Source: Orobanche coerulescens (taxonomy: Eukaryota; Streptophyta; Magnoliopsida; Lamiales; Orobanchaceae). From it: DNA of 64,000 bases. Made by a program: the position numbers and the translations under genes. The stretch covers positions 73,164,001 through 73,228,000 of the forward strand of contig CM065811.1 in NCBI GenBank assembly GCA_033398695.1. The letters run 5' to 3'. The notes below the pieces were generated by a model. That model saw only the letters and a program-made list of their open reading frames with translations. It was not told where the DNA came from and ran no database searches. Below are positions 56,400 through 64,000 of this stretch, piece by piece (positions within the stretch are counted from its first letter, which is position 1; each line of letters opens with the position of its first letter).

Positions 56400-56612
56400 A
56401 GGTGTTCAATCATTCATTGTATGATTTTCATCGATTGGCCGTTCTAAGGCAATCGAGGTGTTCAATCATTCATTGTATCATTTTCATCGATTGGCCATTC
56501 TAAGGCAATCGAGGTGTTCAATCATTCATTGTATCATTTTCATCGATTGACCGTTCTAAGGCAATCGAGGTTTACAATCATTCGTGGTATCATTGTTATC
56601 GATTAACGATGT
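56400..56612 (+). repeat. 56-bp tandem repeat, nearly four units, inside pol (internal 2)
   Basis: Units start AGGTGTTCAATCATTC at 56400, 56456 and 56512, with a diverged last unit at 56568 (AGGTTTACAATCATTCG). Same place, number and order as at 31895, so the array predates the duplication of the internal region. Confidence 0.9.
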
Positions 56613-57982
56613 ACTCCCAGACGAGCTACCTGGTTTACCTCCACTGAAGGATGTGGAATTCACAATAGAGTTGGAGCTTGGTACGCCCCCATTATCGAAG
56701 GCACCATATCGGATGGCCCCGACCGAAATGCAGGAGTTGAAGATTCAACTTGAGGAATTGTTCGAGAAAGGTTATATCCGACCGAGTGCGTCCCCGTGGG
56801 GAACACCAGTGTTATTTTTCAAGAAGAAGGATGGTTCGCTTCGTGTGTGTATTAATTATCGGGAGTTGAACAGGTTGACGATCAAGATTAAGTATCCTCT
56901 ACCCCGTATTGATGATCTCTTAGATCCACTTCAGGGAACTTCAGTATTTTTCCAAGATCGACTTAAGATCTGGATATCATCAGTTGCGAATTCGAGAGTC
57001 GAATGTCGCGAGGACGGCGTTTCAAATACGCTATGGTCATTATGAGTTCATGGTAATGCCGTTTGGGTTATCTAATGGATTTGCGGTATTCATGGAATTA
57101 ATGAATTGGGTTTTCATCGACTTTTTGGATCAGTTTGTGGTTGTCTTCATTGATGACATTTTAATTTATCCTCGTGACTGGGAGGAGCACGAGTTTCACC
57201 TTCATCAGGTTCTCGACGTGTTGAGACGGGAGCAACTCTATGGAAAGTTTTCCAAGTGCGAGTTCTGGATGGCTGGGTGTCGTTTCTCGGGCATGTAATT
57301 TCATCAGACGGTGTGCGTGTTTATCCTCAGAAGACGGAGGCTATCCGGGATTGGCTACCACTGAAGAATGTTAAGGAAATCCGAAGCTTTCTCAGATTAG
57401 CCGGTTATTATCGGCAGTTTGTGTAAGGATTTTCTGAAATCGCTCAACCTATGACGAACCTTTTGCGAAAGGATATGAAATACATGTGGTCCGACGTGTA
57501 TCAACGGAGTTTTGAGGAACTCAAGAGCCGGTTTATTTCAGCACCTATCCTTTCCATACCACAGGGGACGGAAGGATTCGTGGTTTATAGTGACGCGTCC
57601 GGACACGGTCTTGGATGTGTATTAATGCAGAATGGGAAGGTTATTGCCTATTGCTTCACGGCAATTGAGACCTTACGATGTTAATTATCCGACCCACGGC
57701 CTGGAGCTAGCATTCGTGGTTTTCGCGTTGAAGATTTGGCGTCATTACATTTATGGCGTCACCTGTCAGATATTCACCGATCATAAGAGTTTGAAGTATA
57801 TATTTACTCGGAAGGAGTTAAATATGCGACAGAGGCGGTGGTTGGAACTAATCAAATATTATGATATTGAGATCCTGTACCACTCGGGCAAGGCGACTGT
57901 TGTCACCGATGCTTTGAGTCGTAAGTCTGTTCAGGAGCTAATGATTGCTCGTCTATCAGTTCAGATGGAGCTTCAGCAGTAA
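56613..57982 (+). pseudogene. Reverse transcriptase and RNase H of Tekay internal 2
   Basis: Pieces in different frames: 56584-57045 ([31 protein letters not shown]), 56984-57298 ([20 protein letters not shown], catalytic [16 protein letters not shown]), then a break near 57280, a stop TAA at 57424, and 57451-57684 with RNase H DAS ([17 protein letters not shown]). RNase H ends in 57632-57982 ([19 protein letters not shown]). Unlike internal 1 it is not interrupted by copia and shows the empty insertion site. Confidence 0.87.
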
Positions 57983-58018
57983 TTTCTCAGACCCGAGATC
58001 GAGCTCTGGCTTCAGCGA

Positions 58019-58956
58019 GTGCAAGGGCAACTTTGCACGTTAGGGATTTCATCGCCATGTGAGGAGATAATCAGAGTGAATCAGGGTTCAGACCCATCAT
58101 TGTTACGCATCCGAGAGGATGTGGTTCAGGGGAAAGCCCCTGGATTCGTTGTTCACGAGGATGAACTATTGCGATTTAATAATCGGTTATGCGTACCGGC
58201 GAATGACGAGTTGAAAAACTCGATATTGAGAGAAGCTCATGCTACCCCTTACTCCATTCAACCGGGGTCTACCAAGATGTGCAAAGACTTGAAACAATAT
58301 TACTGGTGGAGTAATATGAAGCGAGAAGTCGCGGAAATTGTTTCGTGATGTTTGACCTATCAGCAAGTCAAGATAGAACAGCAACAACCGGCAGGTATGC
58401 TGGGACCACTCCCTTTTCCAGAGTGGAAGTGGGAAGATATTTCTATGGATTTCATCATGAGTTTTCCGATGAGTCGTCGTGGCATGAATACAATTTGGGT
58501 AGTTGTGGACCGTTTAACTAAGTCAGCTCATTCCTTGAGAGTAAGGATACGAGGGATCCCGAGAGACTTGCCCAGTTGTTCATCAAAGAGATAGTGAGAT
58601 TGCATGGTACTCCTAAGAGTCTCGTTTTCGATTGTGACAGACGATTTGTGTCACATTTTTGGAAGTCAATTCATCGTGCTATGGGAACTCAGCTTAATCT
58701 CAGCACAGCTTTTCATCCTCAGTCCGACGGACAATCAGAGATGACTATTCAGACTTTGGAGGACATGTTGAGGGCATGTGTTCTCGATTGGAAAGATAAT
58801 TGGGAAGCCCAACTACCGTTGATTGAGTTCACGTACTATAATAGTTGGCATGCTTCGGTTAAGATGGCACTTTACGAGGCCTTGTACGGTCGTCGTTGTC
58901 GATCTCCTTTGTGTTGGGATGACTTATCAGAGTCGACAGGAATCACATGCAGATAA
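58019..58956 (+). pseudogene. Integrase of Tekay internal 2
   Basis: 58019-58348 holds the zinc-binding region (HATPYSIQPGSTKMCKDL, YWWSNMKREVAEIVS), then TGA in place of the Arg before the CxxC. 58352-58594 has the first acidic region (ISMDFIMSFPMSRRGMNTIW). 58576-58956 has FDCDRRFVSHFW, where the second catalytic region SDRDGRF is altered, and HPQSDGQSEMTIQ with the Glu. Several breaks, inactive. Confidence 0.86.
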
Positions 58957-59405
58957 TCGTCGTCCACCACTAGGGTTCGAGACAGGTGACCACGTGTTGG
59001 TCAAGGTATCCCCGAGTCGAGGTATTTTCCATTTCAGAAAATGGGAGAAGTTGAATCCGAGATTCATTGGACCATTTGAGATTTTGGATAGAGTAGGCAG
59101 CCTGGCTTATCGATTGGCTTTACCTCCGGCATTGAGCCAAATTCATATTGTGTCTCACATCTCTCAGTTGCGGAAGTATGTTGCCGACCTAAGTCACAGA
59201 CTCTAGTTCGATGAAATCAAGATCGCGGATGATCATTCGTATGAGGAGCGTCCTATACGAGTTTTAGAGCGGCGAATCAATCAGTTGAGGAACAAGACGA
59301 TTCCTTTGGTCAAGATTCAGTGGTCTAGACACGGAGTTCAAGAGGCTACTTGGGAAACCAAGGATAGTATGCGGGAGAGTTATCCCGAGTTGTTTGACCC
59401 TAAGT
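58957..59405 (+). pseudogene. Integrase C-terminal part and chromodomain, Tekay internal 2
   Basis: The end of 58823-59206 encodes GDHVLVKVSPSRGIFHFRKW, GPFEILDRVGSLAYRLALP and HISQLRKYVADL. After a TAG at 59204, the chromodomain is continuous: SYEERPIRVLERRIN, LRNKTIPLVKIQWSRHGV and EATWETKDSMRESYPELF. Here the final TAG seen in internal 1 is AAG, so the frame runs into the LTR. Polypurine tract AAGGGGGGAG at 59426-59435. Confidence 0.86.
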
Positions 59406-59437
59406 TTCGGGGACGAAACTCTTTTAAGGGGGGAGTA

Positions 59438-62081
59438 TGTAATACCCGGTTGTAATTCAGTAATTATCATTCAGTAATTATCAGTCAGTAATTGTCACTC
59501 AGTAATTTTTCACTCATTAATAATCACTCATCATTCGTGATTCATTCATTTGGGTTCATCGTTAGCATTTCGTGACTGTGTATCAGTTACCGATCATCAT
59601 TCATCTCCGTTTGTGGATCGAGACGAGAGTATCATCATTATCATCGGGAATATAGTCTCGTGTTGGAAGTATCATATATCACGTGTTATTGGACTTATTT
59701 ACAATCGTAGTAGTATTGTACGTCAGATCATTCACTGTTTGTAACGAGTCGATGGAGTTGTCGGATTTTTGTCACTTCCAGGAGCGAGTTACGGCCGTAA
59801 GGACTGTCGGATACGGCCGTAACAGGCGTTCGGTGATTTCAGGTCAGTATAGGCGAACAGGACTTACGGCCGTAAGGATTTCAGCATACGGTCGTAAGTT
59901 GAGCAGGTACGGCCGTAAGGCTTGGCCGGTTACGGCCGTACGTGTCGAGCAGGGTGCCCAGGCGTTTTTTGCCGAAGGCGAGATACGGCCGTATGATGGG
60001 CAGGCTACGGCCGTAAGGGGTGTTCGTGATTTTCAGGATTTGTCGGACGAGGAGGACTTACGGCCGTAAGGGTTGCGGCATGCGGCCGTAAGATGAGGCA
60101 GGTATGGCCGTAAGGCTTGGCCGAATACGGCCGTACGTTGCAGGCAGGGTGCCTGGTCAGTTTCGACGAAGGAGTCATACGCCCGTAAGTTTGGCCAGAT
60201 ACGGCCGCATCAGTCGAGTTACGCCCGTAAGGTGTGCGGGTACGGCCGTATGGCTGTCGGCAGGTGTTTTGGACGAGGGCGAGTTACGCCCGTAAGACAG
60301 GTGCGGGTACGGCCGTAAGTCTGTCGGCAGGTTTTTGGACGAAGCCGAGTTACGGCCGTACGAGTTGGCTGGTTATGTCCGTAAGGCCGTTGACCTGGGA
60401 TGTTACGGCCGTAAGAAGGCCGAGTTACGGCCGTAACTTCCAGCAAAGGGCTTGGACGGGACATTTTCCTCATTTTCCTCATTTCTTCAACTTTGTCCGA
60501 GAGAGAGAGAGCTTGAGGGAGATATTTTTCATCATCAACCATAAGGGTGTTCGGTTTTCATCATCTTCATTCGTTTGGGAAGCTCGGATAGTCGATCTAA
60601 CGCGTTTTCATCGGATCGAAGTATTTGGATCTTCAAGAGGTAATTTCTTCAACATCTTGGATTTCGATTTTGTGTTGAGATATGATGTTTTGGACGTTAT
60701 AATCGTGTTGTATGAAGAGATATACATATGATTATGAGTTTGTATAAATATTCATTGGATTATTGAAGGATTATTCAAGAACACTTTGAATATTGAGTTG
60801 GATTTTGGGGTTTTCGATTAATTGTTGTTGAAATCACGAATTTGGATATTCATATTGGATTATGGATAGTATTGAAGATGTTTTGTTAGTTTCAAACACT
60901 TCTTGGGGATTTTATGTTGGTATAATTGAGGATTGATTGTAATCAATCGAAGATTGGTTACAACGTGTTTGATATAATGCCTCAATGAACTTGGTTAGTC
61001 GTATCGACGTTTTGAGTTCGTTATATCGTGTTTGATTCGTATGTTAATCGGATTGTTGGTAATTGTGTTATTCAAGGTTGTTCGAGCGACCGACATCTCA
61101 TTTAGGACATTTGTTCGTGGAAGGACATTTGTCACCGGTGTTGTGTAAGTTCGGTTAAAAGGATATTCATTCCTTTTGTTGTTGTTCATTCGTAATCATA
61201 ACTCATTCATCATTGTATTAACCGTATTGAGACTTATAATTGTCGAATAATCACTTCATTCACGAGGAACGACGGCTCCAATCATTTCATTGGGCTATCA
61301 ATCACTTCACTATTAATTTCATCTCGGTGAGTCATTCTTGACTCTGTCGGATTATTATTCATTGATATTCATTATGGTCATTCTCGTACATATGACCTTC
61401 TGGGTTCATATTGCGTGGCCGGGTGCGGATGTGTGGAATTTTTAGTCGCGCACGAAATGGTCATGTATTGGGTCACCGATACATTGGACTGTGCACACGG
61501 TAACGTTTACCTCCGTGAGACTAATTAGGTACAAGGACTAGTGTGTCCAGACACTTGTCTTGTACACTTGCACAGAACATTACGGGCGTACTATGATGCT
61601 CCTCTTCAACTTAAATTCATAACTAAGGATATTTCATAACTAAAGATATATCATGATTGTGTATATTCAACCCTTGAGGATTGTTGTTCTGTGTAACTGA
61701 CCCCGTTAGGGGATATTGTTTTCAGGTCACGGCAAGGCAAATGCACGGGAAGAGCATGTTGACGGCGAGGAGTTCCTGTGATACTAGTAGGGGGCCCCAA
61801 TCCTTTCAGTCATTCATGTTGTTGTCATTTTATTTTCCGCTGCAGATTTTCATTTGGATACTCCGTTTCATTCAGTGTTGTGTATTTTATCTTCATATAA
61901 AATATACATGTATTCGGTATTCTTGGGTGTGTTGTAATGAAACTCCTTATCGGAGTGATAGATGATATAATGTGGTTCGGTACTACAATTATATTATTTA
62001 ATTCATAAATTTTCATCCGCTCGGTGGGTCCCAGTCGGGGGTCCACGGCACTGTAATATCCACCTAGTTTGGGGTGTTACA
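59438..62081 (+). repeat. LTR 3 of plus-strand Tekay array (2644 bp)
   Basis: It starts TGTAATACCCGG and ends GGGGTGTTACA. It aligns with LTR 2 throughout with scattered substitutions and a few small indels, including a deletion of GTTTAT at the TATA-like box (near 60445). Directly after it the gag gene of element B resumes. Confidence 0.93.
59788..60438 (+). promoter_or_regulatory. Array of TACGGCCGTA palindromes in LTR 3
   Basis: Homologous unit by unit to the array in LTR 2. Several units that are mutated in LTR 2 keep the consensus here and the reverse, for example TTACGGCCGTAAGG near 59858 against TTATGGCCGTAAGG in LTR 2. The TATA-like box downstream is missing. Confidence 0.72.
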
Positions 62082-62966
62082 ATTTGCGCCAGTGTTCTGG
62101 GTCACATCTGTAACGCGTTGAACTGCCTGAGTCAACTGAGTCATCTGTGTAGCTACCTGCTGTAAGATAGTAGCAACACCGACAATGATATTATCACCAC
62201 AAGCATGATCCCGATTGAAAATCATTGTCGAGACTTTGGAAAACCATCTTGCATTGAACAAAAATGAGGACACTCTTCTTTTAAATTGAAACTTTCAGAA
62301 ATATTTGACCCTCGGGTCTAAGCAAAGCATTTCTAAATAATTGAAAATATCTCAAAATATTTTGGTCCCTAATTGGAATAATTTGAAATATATTGCGGCA
62401 CTAGAAAGCACTTTGAAAGTACCGCGAGAAAATAATTCATTTTAAAGGTACGTCTCGAAATTTATTTTCTAAGATACTCAAGGTTTTCGAAAATCTATTA
62501 GGCTAGAATGCCTAAAAACTCACATGTAACAATATTCACTTACATACACCACAATACACGCATCAACTCGCTCAAAATCAAGACAGCACGTGTCTTTTAC
62601 CGAAAAACAAACAGTCAAATATCGCAGTCAACAGGACATAAGTAGCGACAACACTCCTCATATAAACGAAATATGAGAGTCACACCAACGCATTACGAAA
62701 ACAAGAATCTGCATAAGGATTCCATCACTTAACAAATAAACAAACAAATAGCTCGTGTCACACGAGGCACAATACAAAGAAGGGAGACTTACGGTCACAG
62801 GTCGCACGGAGATGATGATCGCCCCACGATAGTAATCACGACCAACAAACTCAGACGACGCGTCGCGACACGACTCAGTCAGACAAAATCCGACGAGACA
62901 AAACTCAACAGACCCTACTTGACCCGACAGCCTAGCTTTCCACAACCTAAGCTCTGATACCATTTA
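62082..62966 (-). pseudogene. gag N-terminal remnant, leader and primer site of element B, second internal region
   Basis: This continues the B copy cut at 29569. The minus strand encodes VGVATILQQVATQMTQLTQAV plus a short stretch that the first copy lacks (62095-62115). At about 62217 the gag start and about 270 bases are deleted: GATCCCGAT is joined to the leader at ATTGTCGAGAC. From there to 62966 it is homologous to 24751-25493, ending with the primer site (GCTCTGATACCA at 62951-62962). Confidence 0.85.
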
Positions 62967-64000
62967 TGTAACACCCCCAATCCACTCAGGGATATTACAC
63001 GCCGTAGAACCTTTCCTCAAGGATCTACCAGGCTGGTAACAACATCAAACATCTCAACAATGCCTTTAAGGCTAAAATGACTCAGTAGACCGATTTGGTC
63101 TTTCAATAAATACATACAACTCAAACACATTACATGCCCACGCAGGGGTCGAATACAACACACTCCCGTACAACGGGAAAGAAATACTGCAGCGGAAATA
63201 AAATACAACTAAACCAATACGACATCAATGGGTCCTCGTGTGATTAGTACCGTTCATCTTTCATCATCCTTCATGTCGACCCTGTGCTATGCTCTAAAAC
63301 CTGAATGCAATACAGACATCCACCCCCCAAATACTCAGGGGTTAGGAAAACTCCACTGTTTTGCTAGTGCAAGTATAAAATACGAAAACGGGCCATACAT
63401 ATCATACTCTAAGGACTTAGAAATCATAAACATACTTCCCGAGGTAATTAACTTGATCAAAACGGTTAAATCGAAAGATAGGCGTAAACCCGATATACAT
63501 CTTGTAAAAACATTTTACGATCTTGGGAATTTTGAAAACATTTGGGACTTTAAGAATTCTCAAGCCTTTCGAAAACATTTAGGGACACAGCCCAAAAGTC
63601 ATTTTCCCAAAACAAAGTTACGATAATAACACACGGGGTCCATGACCCGATCATACCATAACAACCTGTTTCCACAGATTATTTGCGTCCCGTGCTAGCA
63701 AGCCACGGACCTCAGATGCTCCCGTAGTACAAACCCGAGTGAATAACCCACACGGAAACTAAATTAATTCACATGTCACCGTAACAACAGTCACGTGACT
63801 ACAAGCACAGATACACACTTAACCAAACCATGACCATATAAGTTATCCCGGCATCGCACTAACAAGCTACGATCCTCGGAGTCCCCGCAAGACATACCGG
63901 ATGATAACCCCATCAGTTATCCCGGCATCGGGATAACAAGCCACGAACCTCGGAGTCCCCGCAAGACATACCCGGTGGATAACCCTACGGCTACGCTCGA
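62967..64000 (-). repeat. LTR c of element B (start only, runs off the right edge)
   Basis: TGTAACACCCCC at 62967 and onward homology to LTRs a and b. Its motif array and far end lie outside the window. An open frame on the plus strand (63228-63626) also exists in LTR b but is interrupted in LTR a and is antisense to the element, so it is not called. Confidence 0.9.

Larger units (their letters stand above)
29571..62081 (+). mobile_element. Plus-strand Tekay array: three LTRs, two internal regions, host of copia array
   Basis: The order is truncated LTR 1 (29571-30249), internal 1 (30250-52112, containing the copia array), LTR 2 (52113-54769), internal 2 (54770-59437), LTR 3 (59438-62081). 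Both internal regions share a large gag deletion and a 56-bp tandem repeat between protease and RT, so they descend from one defective ancestor. The right flank is gag of element B starting ATTTG (62082-62086). The left flank lost about 2 kb of LTR and about 200 bases of B gag, so the target duplication cannot be confirmed. Confidence 0.9.
20074..64000 (-). mobile_element. Gag-only gypsy element B, head-to-tail array with three LTRs
   Basis: The array reads LTR (20074-23090), internal (23091-25493), LTR (25494-28524), internal (28525-29569 and 62082-62966, split by the plus-strand Tekay array), LTR (62967 to beyond the edge). The internal region is only 2.4 kb and encodes gag with two zinc knuckles; no protease, RT, RNase H or integrase is present. 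This matches the plant TR-GAG class of non-autonomous elements. The five bases before the array are AATAC; the matching duplication would lie outside the window. Confidence 0.85.

Noticed and set aside
60002..60731. Long plus-strand frames over the TACGGCCGTA array (59683-60069, 60234-60731) as a repeat protein
   Set aside because: The repeats favour open frames by composition (Tyr-Gly-Arg type repeats), units vary in spacing so the frame is not kept, and LTR 2 lacks the same frames.

Overview
This window is nuclear DNA of a flowering plant. The evidence is nested transposable elements of plant-specific lineages: Ty3/gypsy chromoviruses of the Tekay/Del type with a chromodomain, a Ty1/copia element of the Tork/Angela type, a CACTA (En/Spm) DNA transposon and hAT remnants. 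Plant initiator-tRNA primer sites follow the LTRs. I see no host gene, tRNA, rRNA or CRISPR in the 64 kb. The species cannot be named from this sequence. Almost every coding region is broken, so the window reads as repeat-rich heterochromatin.

Layout from oldest to youngest layer. (1) Tekay element A lies on the minus strand. Its 3' LTR starts at 949 and runs off the left edge; pol and gag occupy 982-5296 and 18382-18727, and its 5' LTR starts at 19225. (2) A CACTA element (5297-18381) split the gag of A and is flanked by the 3-bp duplication AAT. It carries remnants of both transposon genes (TnpD-like and TnpA-like, plus strand), a broken hAT transposase (minus strand) and MITE-like insertions. 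(3) Element B (minus strand, 20074 to beyond 64000) split the 5' LTR of A. B is a gag-only, pol-less gypsy element with LTRs of about 3 kb. It is present as a head-to-tail array of LTR, internal, LTR, internal, LTR. (4) Inside the second internal region of B sits a plus-strand Tekay array (29571-62081), again with three LTRs and two internal regions. (5) Inside the first internal region of that array, in RNase H, sits a copia array (33246-50420), a third three-LTR, two-internal array, flanked by the target duplication TTACC.

How the parts work together. Tekay supplies, or once supplied, gag-pol. B keeps gag plus LTR ends and a polypurine region closely resembling those of Tekay, as expected of a non-autonomous partner. 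All the gypsy LTRs carry a dense array of short GC-rich near-palindromes that ends just upstream of a TATA-like box. The motif is TAGCGYGCGCTA in A and B, but TACGGCCGTA in the plus-strand Tekay array. The motif therefore does not follow coding relationships. The copia leader has its own array of GTGACWCGGCCGTGTC-like units.

The most interesting signals are the three successive tandem LTR-sharing arrays, the motif arrays in front of the promoters, the Tekay-like cis signals of gag-only element B, and the concentration of differences between copia copies at CAG/CTG sites. The last looks like a base-calling or consensus artefact at methylated cytosines, and it would explain many of the apparent copia frameshifts.
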